Program-made: the position numbers and the translations under genes
Shown here: positions 46,003-57,215 of the stretch, one piece after another
How positions within the stretch are numbered: the stretch's first letter is position 1
Layout: every line of letters starts with the position of its first letter
Notes under the pieces: model-generated
The model's input: only the letters and a program-made list of their open reading frames with translations
Database searches by the model: none
Told to the model about the DNA's origin: nothing
Assembly (NCBI GenBank): GCA_947359465.1
Contig: OX375873.1
Span: 38,288,437 to 38,352,436, forward strand
DNA from: Metellina segmentata
Lineage: Eukaryota > Arthropoda > Arachnida > Araneae > Tetragnathidae
Direction of reading: 5' to 3'
Length of the DNA: 64,000 nucleotides

Positions 46003-47719
46003 CCGCCGCACAGTGTGTTATTTTCGCATTCTAGGTGGACAAAATTATTGCATCAAAAATACTCTGGTTTTGGGTGATTATAAGAGGATGTGAGCGATAA
46101 AATAATACTGATTTGGTGTATATTTAGCGTTTTTAATTACTATTTGAATGCAGAAATATGCAAAATTTAAAATTTGTCAACTTTCCTCCGTGTATTAAAT
46201 ATACTTCGAGATCAATTACTAACGGATATTTTGCAATTTTATATTAATATACACCTGAGTAATGGTTAGATTTACTCATAACAGTTCCATTTAAAAATAA
46301 AGATATATGTAATATAGAAAAATTAAATGGAAAGATATTTGAAAAATATTACAAAATTATATACTTGGTATCTCCACTACCTAAATTAAGTAGTCTATTA
46401 AATAATTAAAGAGGATCTGAGGTAATAACTAATCTATTCATTAAATCTCTTCATATCAGTTCTTGTCATTTTTATAGAAATATTTCCCTTATCGCCTATT
46501 GTGTTTAGTGTTTGTCTCTTGCGCTTTTAAGAAGTGGATCAATTAATTACCAATTGGAAGAATACAAGAAGTGAAATAATATTTACAGACATATTAGAGT
46601 AAATATTCTTTACGTTTTTTATGTAATTTTATATTGGGGCATAGAAAGATTAATGTCAACTGTTAGCCCAAGCACATGATTTTCAGATAATTTTACTGAC
46701 GTTTTACTAAGACACGAATTGTTTTCATAATTGTACCTCTTCTAGAAAAGCAGTAAAATGCTCTATGACAATATGAAATCGTACACCTGACTTTCGTATT
46801 GTACTTCAGTGGTCATTGACAATTATTTTTAACTAGTTGTCGGTACAAGGTTACGAGTCTCGTATGTACTTGGAACTACAGGCTTAAAAATCTTTTTTAA
46901 GGCCTTCTAGGCTTATTTTTCAAACTTCCTTGTAAATTACTTGGAAGATCTTGGATCACAATGTGAGAAAATGCAAGATTTCCTTGAAGTCAAGAACAAT
47001 TATTTCTGAGAAATAGTTCTTTGTGCCGTTCACTTTGCTGCTCTTTTGCTCATTTCTTTGTCGGATAATTCGGGAATTCTCGCTTTAACACTATTTAAAA
47101 CATTGAAAAAAGTATCTGGTAAAATATATTCATCAATTTCTTGAGAAATATAATTTAAAATAGCATCGATTTCCGCTTGCTTTGAATTTATCACCCAAGT
47201 TCCGCAAACTTCCGCAAGAACGTTTTGTTCTGCGCTCGTCAAATGAGTGAGGCTATGATACACATATAATGTTTTAGTAATAAACGAATATATTTTGTGT
47301 TGAAAGCCTAGTTTAAATTCGAAATCAGCAGTTGCGCCAGTTGCTAATTAGCTATAAATTCAAAAGGATCTTGGAAATTAATGAAATAGTACCCAAGAAA
47401 CTAAAAGCACGTTAACACACCTCGATGAACATAAGTTAATGATAGTATCCACTAATTAGCACTTAAGAATATACAAGACCTATACTTTTCAGTTTTCCTC
47501 TATGTACTAATACGCATTTGCCAGATTGGTTTTGCAGCCATAGCAGGAAAGTCGATTTTTGACCTCTGTACTTTCTGTAAGGAGGAAGTATTGAGAAAAA
47601 GAAAACCGTGGTTTTGTAAAGGGGACATACTACTTTTAAGATATGATGTATATTTGACTCTGCGACACTAAGAAAACTGGATTTTGACCACCTAGAATCG
47701 AAAATGACACACTTTGCGC
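46003..47719. mobile_element. Unassigned 1.7 kb element with about 40-bp inverted repeats
   Basis: The left terminus contains CAGTGTGTTATTTTCG(C)ATTC followed by TAGGTGGACAAAAT. The right terminus, as reverse complement, contains AAGTGTGTCATTTTCGATTC followed by TAGGTGGTCAAAAT. Over about 40 bp only a few positions differ. TA at 46000-46001 and 47720-47721 would fit a Tc1/mariner-type target duplication, though the outermost bases align poorly. It holds one small intact ORF on the minus strand (next entry) and about 1 kb of AT-rich DNA. I know of no family with this end. Confidence 0.7.
47030..47541 (-). CDS. Candidate two-exon small ORF inside the 1.7 kb element
   Basis: On the minus strand the frame from 47347 down to the TGA at 47032-47030 is open for about 105 codons in AT-rich DNA. 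Its translation looks globular and acidic-helical, with HLTSAEQNVLAEVCGTWVI and EIDEYILPDTFFNVLN and a basic end KRAAK, and it matches nothing that I recognise. The frame has no early ATG. A possible first exon lies upstream: ATG at 47541-47539 (G at -3 and +4), reading MAAKPIWQM and ending at 47514 before a weak donor GTATTA. An acceptor TTAG ends at 47344, and the phases join (C plus CA). The predicted intron is 170 nt and the product about 113 residues. The ATG lies some 180 bp inside the right inverted repeat, where a transposon gene would start. The exon model is inference. It could instead be a captured or chance frame. Confidence 0.35.
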
Positions 47720-47724
47720 CTCCT

Positions 47725-47860
47725 TATTCGTGGGCTTGTCTGCCACCTAGAAGGATCCGGTTCTAATCCAGTTTGTAAGCACATGGTTGGTGGAGGGTAA
47801 CGAGGACTTAACCTCGTGGTACGCCTTCAGAAGTAGCCGTAATTTTGCCCTTTGTAGTGC
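47725..47860 (+). mobile_element. tRNA-related SINE fragment
   Basis: CACCTAGAAGGATCCGGTTC and TAATCCAG resemble the anticodon-to-B-box region of the SINE at 4951 (CTCTAGATAGGAAGGTTCCT, GGTTCGAATCC). The following body has TGCACC-like and GGACTTAACC phrases that fit poorly. It abuts the right end of the 46003-47719 element. Confidence 0.35.
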
Positions 47861-49059
47861 TGAAATGGAAAATGGCTCTATCCTTTTCTATTTAAATTAA
47901 AATTAAAACCGTCATTTTACAAGAATATCTTGATTATGAAAACATGTATCTGATTTACAAAATTTCTGGTAGCATTTTTGTTTAACAGGTAGTATTGAGG
48001 TACACTATATAAAATTTCCTTATCTGTTCAAACCTTTATTGATTCATTGGAGCCAGAAATTTTCGACAGTTAACACTATTCGCCAGTTTGCTCATTGTTG
48101 TGCCAAAGGTCAAAGATATTAATAGTGATCAATTAGATATAAGAAAAAAAAAACGTAATGCTTCTATCAGAAATGGATATTTATAAAACCAACACTTCCT
48201 ATCCGTGCTTAGTTTTAAAATGAAACACTGAAGTACTTTTTATCGTGCAACATTATCATTGCTCTATAATTACGGATGTATCAAATTGCACTTTATATGA
48301 TGTATCACATGTAGTAACAAAATGATCAGTCATTGTAGTATATTTAATTCTTAATGTACCGCATGTGACTACTCCTATGCGCTTAAATTCTTTTATATCC
48401 TAAAAAATGCAAACAGATCACAAAATACAATTAGTTACAGTTAAACAAGAAAACGTTTTTCGAAATGCAATTAAAAAAGAATTTTAAATAGCCAGTATTG
48501 TTCTTTTAAATATCAAAAACCATCAAAAGCAAACACTCGGTTTTATTTTCTCAAAATAAAAAAAACACGAAAAAATACGTTTGCGGTTCAATAAAAAGAT
48601 GATAAAAAATCCCTCAAAGTAATCTGTGTGCTCAATAATACCTGTTTCCAGTACATTACATCCGACTGCTGACTTCCACAAACGAAAACGTCATTTATCA
48701 TTTAAATCGAGCATTGCGAATCTCCTTTCATGTAAAGAGATCCAAGTGTCGCTTTTCGATTGTATTGCATTTCTGTATCTTTGTTCTGCAATTATTCTTT
48801 TCGTAAATTTTACCACAGAATGTCTTTCGAATATCTTGTTTTGGAATGCTTTATTTCGTAGTAATATTTGATTAAAAGAGACAATCAATTATAATAAAAG
48901 TTGGACTCAATTCCTGCTGCTATTGCTGAGGTGAATTTTCCTAAAACGGAGTCAGGAATCAATTGAAAAAATCAGTCTTGTAACTACAATATTGAAGTTA
49001 TTGAATATTGAAAGTATTAAATTAACATTATACAACTCTTTATATCTTAAACTTCCAAG
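47861..49059. other. AT-rich non-coding stretch
   Basis: No supported gene. TGTACCGCATGTGACTAC at 48356-48373 is similar to the CCCGCACGTGAC repeats of the 18.8-20.2 kb element, and may be one diverged end of a relative. The overlapping frames at 48626-48888 are shadows. Confidence 0.4.
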
Positions 49060-49225
49060 TGAATTCCATTAAATATCTCGTCCATCAAGATCTTACAAAT
49101 TTTACTAATGACAAGTTACCTCGTCATCTAGATATTGCAGATATTTTTATGATGACGAGATTATGAATCGGCCAGTTTTTTTCTATTAACTGAAGCTGCT
49201 GAGTGTACGAGATATCGCTTCCATC
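49060..49225 (+). repeat. Palindromic 42-bp minisatellite, cluster 3
   Basis: The segment begins AAATATCTCGTCCATCAAGA and includes ACCTCGTCATCTAGATATTG and ATGATGACGAGATTATG. It ends near ACGAGATATCGCTTCC. The layout follows the clusters at 41.1 and 57.0 kb. Confidence 0.7.
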
Positions 49226-49499
49226 AAGGAAGTCAATATTTTCAAAACTAAATTAATTTAATTCGGTAATTTTAGTTACAGCCGACCTTATCTTTTGTTT
49301 GCATGAATGAAACAAATAACAAGCATTTGACTGTACCTAGTTTCGAAGCTGCACAAAAAAAAATATCGTTACATGTATAGAATCACGGATTTCGCAGAAA
49401 ATGTAAACTATAATTTTATGAATTTGAATGGAATGAGACATTGCATCATAACACATAAATACAAAGAACAAAATTTGAGAACGCTGCATATCATATAAA

Positions 49500-49655
49500 A
49501 CTGTAGCAGCTCAGGTTCTGACCTCGTGATCTGACAGTGGTTCAAAAATACGACGCGCTGTCCTTGGATTTTCTCCTTGGGGATTGATCTCGGACCGTTG
49601 GCAATAGCGTCTGTGTTGCTCCATTGCGACGTCAGCTACTTACCACCTTAAACCC
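49500..49655 (+). mobile_element. SINE 3' half, diverged
   Basis: GCAGCTCAGGTTCTGACCTC, ATCTGACAGTGGTTCAAAAA and TTGATCTCGGACCGTTGGCA follow the SINE body; the end is TGCGACGTCAGCTACTTACC. The tRNA head is missing. It lies directly before a cluster of the palindromic minisatellite. Confidence 0.75.
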
Positions 49656-49775
49656 CCTCTAAATGGTTTTGATGACGTAGCTCGTTCATCAAGATCAAAC
49701 CAATGAAACTGATGATGAGATACCACGTCGAAACAAGACTGGACTAATACTCCAAGGGGAGGATTCAAGTTCGAA
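49656..49775 (+). repeat. Palindromic 42-bp minisatellite, cluster 4
   Basis: GATGACGTAGCTCGTTCATC and AAGATCAAACCAATGAAACT are followed by GATGAGATACCACGTCGA. The last phrase matches the end of cluster 2 at 41.3 kb (GACGAGATACCGCGTCGA), so both share a longer unit. Confidence 0.6.
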
Positions 49776-49869
49776 AACAAATTGTCCCTTGACAAGAACT
49801 GGTTATAGCTTCGAACGAGTTTGTGTATCAATGACTGGCCACTACAGGCCATTTTCTACACTAAGTTAA

Positions 49870-50782
49870 GGGGTTAGGTACCTTTTAAATGTCAAAATAT
49901 GCACAAAAAAATCAAGACATTACGAATCTTAATATCTCCATGAATAAATTATTTACATAAATGAAATATTGTATGCAGATTTTAAGTACCTTTATATTTT
50001 GTAAACTATTTTAAAAACAATTTTTACCCCTTAAATTTTTGTAAATTGGACCGAAATGAAATGCATTGTTTTTGTTGTTAGAATATTATATGGTACATTG
50101 CGCGCAGTATTCTGGGCAAAATAATTATTATTCTGAGCTGATTTTTTTACATACTTAAAAACATATAGTATAATTACATTGACGAACTCTTGTATTTTTT
50201 TTTAATTTCTTACAAAAATGTTTTAATTAAAAAAAATTGAAATTTTTTATTTTTTTCAACGCAAAATTAACTTTTTTTCAAAAATTTTCAACAGGATAGA
50301 CAAAAAAGTTTGTCATTTAAACATATATAAGGGTTTACATATTTTAAAATTTCATGTAATTCTAACCAACCATTCCAGAGAAATCTTGCGCGTAAGTGGT
50401 AAAATCACAGTTTTGAGATATCGTCGTTTAAAAACAATTTTATTATTAAAATGCTCCAGCAGCATATGTTTCTCTATCTTGCAGAAGAAAATTTTCTGCA
50501 ACAACTTTTTGCTTTCTTCTTTTGCTCTTTCGAGGCTTTTTCGTGGTCAGAAGAAAACGTAATATGCCAATGTCTATTCTTTCATTATCTAAATTTGCTA
50601 GACATTTTTGAGCTGGCTCTAAATGTTTGATTAATGGGTTCACTCTTTTAACCATAACTTCCGTTCTAGAGTGAAATTTTACACCAGGTTTGTTTTAAGA
50701 CGTTGCTAAGAAACAGAGCATTAAAATTAGATCATAATAATTTTTTTTGATTTTCTTGAAAATTTAAAATGTTCCTAACTCT
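49870..50782. mobile_element. TTAA-flanked element with 20-bp inverted repeats
   Basis: TTAA at 49866-49869 and 50783-50786 flank the element. The left end GGGGTTAGGTACCTTTTAAA and the reverse complement of the right end, AGAGTTAGGAACATTTTAAA, match at 16 of 20 positions. TTAA targets are used by piggyBac and by Kolobok elements. The ends differ from the CCC-type piggyBac ends of the other two TTAA elements here, and the coding remnant does not look like piggyBac, so a Kolobok-like origin is possible. Confidence 0.75.
50446..50690 (-). pseudogene. Transposase-like C-terminal remnant in the TTAA element
   Basis: On the minus strand an open frame of about 80 codons runs from about 50690 to the stop at 50446. 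It has KPGVKFHSRTEVMVKRVNP, then LEPAQKCLANLDNERIDIGI, a strongly basic stretch (TTKKPRKSKRRKQKVV), and ends ETYAAGAF. A basic segment followed by a short Y-x-x-G-x-F end is, by recall, seen at the C-terminus of some invertebrate transposase-like proteins, but I cannot name the family with certainty. A TAA stands just upstream (near 50692), so the rest of the gene is lost or was never in this deleted copy. There is no catalytic motif to judge activity. Confidence 0.45.
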
Positions 50783-50789
50783 TTAAATA

Positions 50790-52505
50790 ATCTTTGAAAC
50801 AATGTATATTAACAATGCATAAACTTTGTATGAGTCTATTTGAAAGTGTACTGTATTGATTATCAGTAGGACTATTAAAAAAGTAGGACTTTATTCCAGC
50901 GTGTTGCTATCTCGAAGAATTTAATAATGCAGAGGTTTCTTATATATATGCAGCATGTTCATGTTGGGAAATTCATATAAATTTCTATTTGCTCTTTCAT
51001 TTAGAACAATATAATCCATAAAGTAAATAAATTGCAAGTTTTACAGGGGTGATCCTGGATTTTGATATTTCATTCCCATACATTATATCCGTATAAAATC
51101 ACATTTCTTATTAAAAACAACATAATCCAAGAAGCTAACCACAAATTTAACAAAGATAATCTGAGATTCTTATTTCATTCCCATACATTATATTAATATT
51201 TGCTCTTTGATTTACAAAGAATAAAATAATCCTCTTGAAGCAACCAAAATCGAAATTTAAAACTGGTTCTTCTATTTCATTCCCATAAGTTAGTAGGTGA
51301 ATAGCCATGCCCCAGTTGATGTAAATTATACATTAAGACTATTTCGCCAAAACTAACGGTTTCTAAAGTAATCCTAAATACATTCCAAAAGTTTAGAAAC
51401 ATCAAAAATAATGCAGAAGAGTTCTGAACAATAAAGATAAGACGCTTCTTCAATAAATATTATAATAATGCCCCATAAATGTTAAGCAAAACCACTTATA
51501 TTTTTACTACGTTCTAATAAACTTTATTGAAAGGTAATGTAAACAAGTTATGTGGAAACTAAAAAGAAAAGAAACTAGACTTTTCTTTTTCAGGTTACAT
51601 GTTCCTCATTAAGAAATGGACAGTTCGCTTTATAATTTAAGTATACAAAACAAGGCTTTTACAGTTAAGTCAACAAATTTTATGATGCTGAAATTTTAAA
51701 AGCATTATAAACTAGTTTATATGCCCCTGAAGTCTCGTGATAAAGTTATAAAAAAAAAGAAACTAAATTCAGGAAAATAAGAGGATCAATATATTCTGAA
51801 ACTTAACAACACACAACTTTACCTCAATATCCTCCCCTAAGGTTAAAAAGAACAGTTTTAAAAACCGTTGTTACTGAAGCGAATTAATAATTTTATAAAG
51901 ATAATCATTGGAATTAAAGTATTTAGTTAAACCAAACACTACAAATTGTCAGATGCTTTAGTTAGAAAGATATATAAAAAAAGATGAAGATAAAAGGGCT
52001 TTAGTTTTAAGTATGAATAGGTTATGAATAACACTAATATTTTCGCTTGACTAACCATTAAAGACTAAATTCCTGAAGCAATTATTACGGTCTCGTGCTC
52101 TCGAACACATATGACAAAATAAAAAGACCCGTTCTTCAAGTGTTAATGGAATTGTTTTCCTCATACATAAATATTAGATATCTATGGATACATAACTATA
52201 TCCTGTTAAAGAAAAGAGCCTATGTCTATTTTGCCAGTTTTCGTAACAGTTTATTTAGAAATTTTTATTTTTACAAAAAGTATACCTTTCAATGCTTTGA
52301 TAAATTCATAATCTAATGACAAGATAATGTTTTTTTTTATAACCTTGAAATGACTTGTGTACATAACTCAAAATCTGCGGAGTTGGACTTGGGTTATTTT
52401 ACTACCGATGTAAGGATACACTTAACTAGCGTACAAGGCACGAAAATGGACAGTATTTATACACTAGAAAACCTGTGCATAGCATGTGCGTTGAAATTTT
52501 CTACA
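50790..52505. other. AT-rich non-coding stretch
   Basis: CATTCCCATACATTATAT and TATTTCATTCCCATA phrases recur near 51070, 51175 and 51270 together with (T)TACAAA or ATAATCC words, a loose local repeat. No gene is supported. Confidence 0.45.
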
Positions 52506-52509
52506 TATA

Positions 52510-53729
52510 TAAAGGACGTTCCATAAAAACTGAGAGTGAATATTTTACGTAGTGGCAACACCGCGAAACAAAAAAATAAAAGTACAGGCGATTTTTTCAA
52601 ACTGTTAACTGTACAATTATAAATATTCTAAACGAAGTATACGATTTTATTTACCTAGTTTCGTGCTTGTTTAAAGAACTGTTTTTATTTGCCCTACAGA
52701 AATGGAAGTGAGTCATTCAAAGTTAAAATGTTCGTTTAAACGTTCTGCCATAAATTTTTGCTATCCCCGTTTGGGGAAATACAGCTCCAGAAACAGTTAA
52801 GTTAATGAAAGAAGCTTACAAAGACAAACGTTTTGGTGAGTCTACGATTTTTAGATGGCATGGTGATTTCAAAAAAGGACGTTTGTCTGCAGAACTGGCT
52901 CCTAAGCCTGGCCGACCAGAAAATGTTGTGAATGATCGAAATGTTAACACTGCGTAGGCAATCTTGCAAGAAAATCAGCGAATGACATGTGAGGAAATAG
53001 CGGCATCAACTAACATTTCGAAAACGTCGATATTTCGAATTCTAAGCAACAATTTACAGCTTCGCCATGTTTGTTCCAGATGGGTCTCTCATCACCTTAC
53101 TAAAGAACAAATGCAAACAAGAATTCAATAATGTTGTGAGTGGAAACAGGTGCTTCAAAATGATCCAAATTTCCTAAAGACTGTAATAACAGGTCATGAA
53201 ACTTGGGTGCATCATTGTTATCCCCTTACCAAGTCCGCAACAAATGTATTGAAACACACCGATTCTCCAAAAAAAATCCGACAAACCAAATGTGCTGGAA
53301 AGATTATGATGGTCACTTTCTTTGATCATATAGGTGTAATCTATCATCATTGCTGTGCCTCCAGAAACTACTGTGAATGGTGAATATTATATTTCAGTTT
53401 TGAAAATTTTGCGACAACACATATCGAGAAAGCGACATGAATTGGTAGGGAATTGGACATTACATCACGATGATGCTCGCCCACATGTCGTAACTTCTAT
53501 TCAGCAAGAAAATTTAATAGATTCTGAAGTTATTTCAGCAGTGCAGGTTCTTTGAAGCAGATTCCAGAAAAAGGTTTTCTACTTGTTTTGAAAAGTGGGT
53601 TGAACGATGGGAACCTTGCATATCATCTGAGAAAAGATATTTTGAAAAAAAAAAATGGTGTATTTTTTTCTGTAAATATATTGTTTACTTTTTATGATTT
53701 TACTCTCAGTTTTTAAGGAACGCCCTTTG
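52510..53729 (+). mobile_element. Mariner transposon with both termini, dead gene
   Basis: The left end (T)AAAGGACGTTCCATAAAAA plus CTGAGAGT and the reverse complement of the right end, (C)AAAGGGCGTTCCTTAAAAA plus CTGAGAGT, differ at only a few positions over about 28 bp. TA flanks at 52508-52509 and 53730-53731 are the expected target duplication. The length is about 1220 bp, slightly shorter than the usual 1.3 kb because of an internal deletion. It contains one mariner transposase pseudogene. Confidence 0.92.
52702..53655 (+). pseudogene. Mariner transposase, frameshifted and missing catalytic residues
   Basis: The gene starts at ATG 52702. In shifted frames the DNA-binding half is readable: APETVKLMKEAYKDKRFGES then TIFRWHGDFKKGR (the mariner helix-turn-helix), GRPENVV, and EIAASTNISKTSIFRIL. 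The catalytic half has TGHETWVHHC where the family has TGDETW: the first catalytic Asp is His (CAT at 53195-53197). The second block LHHDDARPHV keeps its Asp. The PPYSPDLAPCDFFLFP block with the third Asp is missing, because the frame jumps from the IQQENL region to the C-terminal FEKWVERWEPCISSEKRYFE (near 53587-53648). Stops and shifts occur at about 52735, 52955 and 53130. The normal length is about 345 residues. Confidence 0.9.
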
Positions 53730-53734
53730 TATCA

Positions 53735-54697
53735 ATTGACTACAGAAACGTTACTCAGTTTTCATGTCTTATATCCGTGATTTTACTCAAAAACGCGACA
53801 CACAACGATTGACAATTTTATACTGTCGGTTAGCAATAATATGTCCAATAAGTTTAGACCTATCCAGATAGCCGTTTGGTGACTTAAGTGTAAGACGCCA
53901 ATTGGGTGATGGGCTGGTGCCCTGTTCTTGAGTTTTAACCAAATCGACAAACAATCGATATTATTGACATATGCTTTTCATACCTCCAAATGGAATAAAA
54001 TTAGTCGAAAATATAAACAGCATTTCGTGTACTTTGTAAATAATTCGTATTTCTAATACATTGCTGGGTAAAAAGTTTCGTATCCCGATCATGTTCTCCA
54101 CAGTCAGCTTCTGAACGTCTACCTCAAATGCATCGTATTTACTTGAAAGGCGATTTGGTATATTTTAACATAAAGATATTTTCTCATTCGCTTACATTTT
54201 ATTTTCTGCACTGAACGTTTAGCTTTATGATTCCTCATTGCCTTCAATCATACATCAAACGGCTGATAATTTCATCAAAGAGGCGAGCTCTTTAGAGTAT
54301 TTATTTTATAGCTCCATGAAACCAAATAAAGAACATTTAAGTTAACTGTCCAAATTAGTAACAGTTGATAAAGTTTTTATCCACTTATTGTAATTCCCAA
54401 ATACACTAGTAAAATAAATTTATGTGCCACATGTGTTAATGAAATGTCTTTAAGAGAGAGAAAAGAGCAAACGGGTATAAACAATATAAAATCAACAACA
54501 ATCAATTTACTCACCAATTTTGTAGCCTTGTTTATACATTATTTGAGCTTTTGAAGTGCAATACAGCTTAAACTACGCAGAAGAGCTCGTCGCTCTATCG
54601 AAATTCAGTCTGATTACAAAAGAAGTGACGAATCTAGAAGATGGAAATCAGTGCAGAAAGGAAATTGTGATCAAACAAGAAATGATAGGATTCATCT
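53735..54697. other. AT-rich non-coding stretch
   Basis: No gene supported. A 60-codon frame at 54556-54738 is interrupted by the piggyBac left terminus. A weak A-box-like phrase, GTTTGGTGACTTAAGTG, near 53874 lacks a B box, so I do not call a SINE. Confidence 0.4.
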
Positions 54698-54701
54698 TTA
54701 A

Positions 54702-56384
54702 CCCGTTTTATCCCATTGTCTATTTAAAGGACAGCTGAAAAATAGCATGTGGAAATCAGTATTTGTTTTTTTGGGAATATTTTATCAGCTGGAACATGTG
54801 GTTGGTATAAGCTTATGGTAGCATGAGTTATGTGTCTCAAAGTCTGGAACCTCCTGCTGGAAACTTTGTTTATTCCTCCTTTGGTTATAACTCCTAGAAT
54901 TAGCGTGTTTTGTATCTTCTTTTTGCGGTTGCAGAATTCCTTTTCGGTTTATTTTGGACACTTGGATGGGTATTTTTTTATGTGAGAGTGCTCTTTTGAA
55001 GCATCCTGTTAGTTAATTGAAGCTTTATTGATATTAGGTAAGTTGTAGAGCATTATTTTTGAACTGTGCTCGAGATAGGACAGTGGGACGACAAACATTC
55101 CTTATAACTGAAAGTAAAACAACTTTTTCCCTCCCTAGCGTCTTACCCCTGCTGGAATCATGTCAATTCAAAGGTTTCTGAAGTTAGAGGAAGCATTAGA
55201 ATTATATAATAGTTTAAATATAGTTTAGATAGTAGTTTAGGAATAGTCTGAAACAGTTTATCCGAGGTAAGCCAATACATTTGGGATATAAACTTTGGGC
55301 TCTTTTTGGAAGCGAATAATACATTGATACAAGTTTTCTCTCTACTGCGTTAAAGAAATATGATTCAAGAAATGATACTCCTCTTGGTACCCGGGTTGTG
55401 ATGAAACTGACAGAGAGTATTGTGTTACCTCCAAGCTACACTTGATATTTTGATAACTTTTTTACCAGCATTGATTCCTTTGAAAAGTCTTTTTGAACAA
55501 GGTTATAGAGCCACAGAACCATATGAGAAAATCGGATAAACCACGAGTGTCCTTTAGAATAATCTAAGTCTATACGGAAGAAAGAGGCACGTCTGATTTT
55601 GCATTTGACAAGTATTCCGAGATTTTCCTGGTGGGATGGAATAACAATAGTAGTGTCACTGCACTTTAGAACAGCATTTTAGAACCATTCTTTGATGTGT
55701 AGAGCGAATAAAAGGACACAGATATAAAGGTAACGTTAAGATCACTCGTTTGATAAATTCGTACAACAAACATATGGGGTGTGGATCACCACGACTGGTT
55801 AGCTGGACTATATTATATTAAAATTCGTGAAAAAATTGGTACTGGCCACTTTACATTCTTACACTGGACATGGCAAAGGTAAAAGCATGGATAATCCACA
55901 AAGCTGTCAACAAAAGTACCTTCTAGTATAAAAGAAGACATCTGTAAAGCTGGTGTTGGCCATTTTCTACTAAAGAGGGAAAACAGAGTCTTTGTCAAAG
56001 AGAGGGCTGCATAGAAAAACCCAAAACATAGTGTAGGAAATGCGACAAAACACTTTGTCAGGCTTGCTTTAGGCCTTTCCACCAAGATTAGAGTGAAATT
56101 CAACTGAAAATTGAACTCTCATGTAAATAAGAAAGTATTAATCGGATAAAGTAAAAATTTGTACTCGGAAATATCTTTTCTCTAATAAAGAGAACACTAA
56201 AACATGCAAGTGCACATTTCATCCTCTTAATTCCAGTGTCCTATTTAGAGGACGGGTCAAATTTCTTATATGAAGGATAAGATTTTTCAAATTTTGCTAT
56301 ATTTAACTTATTTAGGTTTAATTAACCTTAGAAAATATGATTTTTCTCAAATTTGAACAAAATAAATAAATTGGGATTAATAGG
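54702..56384 (+). mobile_element. piggyBac-family element, degraded, ends present
   Basis: TTAA lies at 54698-54701 and 56385-56388. The left end reads CCCGTTTTATCCCATTG and the reverse complement of the right end CCTATTAATCCCAATT; both follow TTAA and share CC..TT..ATCCCA.TT. Subterminal phrases GTCTATTTAAAGGACA (54719) and GTGTCCTATTTAGAGGAC (56236) are also related to each other. The interior carries a piggyBac transposase pseudogene in the plus orientation. The length of about 1.7 kb implies loss of the 5' part of the gene. Confidence 0.75.
55240..56098 (+). pseudogene. piggyBac transposase remnant (C-terminal half)
   Basis: Across several frames the plus strand follows the DDE domain and tail of piggyBac transposases. 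Near 55257: FIRGKPIHLGYKLWALFGSE (family FIRxKPxRFGYKxWxL). Then DTPLGTRVV near 55375 and YFDNFFTSIDSFEKSF at about 55447 (family hxFDNFFTS, which carries a catalytic Asp). After a decayed middle, YNKHMG at about 55762 (family YNxxMGGVD; the Asp region is damaged) is followed by NWYWPLYILTLDMAKVKAWI and IHKAVNK. The tail has the Cys-rich domain CRKCDKTLCQACFRPFHQD ending at the TAG 56089-56091. Stops and shifts occur throughout and the N-terminal third is missing. Its place inside TTAA-flanked ends agrees with the family. Confidence 0.85.
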
Positions 56385-56388
56385 TTAA

Positions 56389-57000
56389 CATAGGATACAA
56401 TGAAAGATCATGTTCACAGGCTGTCAGATTAACCCATTCCCTTTTAGAATTTTATTCTGTGGAAATGGCGACACCGCACAACCTGGCCCAGAATCTTCTG
56501 AATCTCCGGAACCAATGAGAGAGGAGGGAGGATCCAGAGCTACTGGTAATTTAAAAAACATGAAGGTTGATAAAATTGACGGATAAATATTTTTCGATGG
56601 AGACATTTTTAGAACCCTTTCTTCTTATTGCTGTGTCTACATGTTTGTACTATTGTTTCGTTTCGATTTGTAATGTTTAAATAAATATCCTTAAATGTTC
56701 AGCATTAGATTCTTAAAGTCTATCTATTTCCTTATTTTCAGAATAAGTGCTGGAGTGTCGAAGAAAAAAATGGTCATCAGTTCAATGCGCGGGAAACACC
56801 TTTTAATCGTTATTGGAGCTAATTGAAATCAGATGACTGAGGTGTATACTTTTTATATGTTCTTAATTGGAAATGATTATGATCACCAGCAAGAAGTACA
56901 CGAATTTGTGATTAAATTTACTTCATTTCATTAAAAATGGATACAAATAAGGTATCAAATGTGAGTAACCAACACTTGCATCAATAGGTATCACCAATGA
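56389..57000. other. AT-rich non-coding stretch
   Basis: A small less AT-rich patch lies at 56455-56545 with no coding frame that I can support. No repeats recognised. Confidence 0.4.
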
Positions 57001-57004
57001 ACCC

Positions 57005-57215
57005 TCCCCTCCGAGTGACTTCAACGATATATCTCGTCCATCAAGATCTGACCAATTTTGGTGGTGACGAAATATCTCGTCATCAAGATATTTTTAATTG
57101 TTTGAGAAGCCAAAATCTTTTCAGTTTATAATGATGACCGAGATCAAAGGTCAGTTTTCTTTTAATGACGAGACAACTCGTTTACCAAGACCTAGTCAGT
57201 TTTGACTATATACCT
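57005..57215 (+). repeat. Palindromic 42-bp minisatellite, cluster 5
   Basis: CCTCCCCTCCGAGTGACTTC leads into ATATATCTCGTCCATCAAGA, TCTGACCAATTTTGGTGGTG, ACGAAATATCTCGTCATC and two looser units ending with AATGACGAGACAACTCG. The lead phrase matches clusters 2 and 4. Confidence 0.75.

Noticed and set aside
53874..53960. A-box-like phrase suggesting another SINE.
   Set aside because: No B box follows at the expected distance and no similarity to the SINE family body was found.
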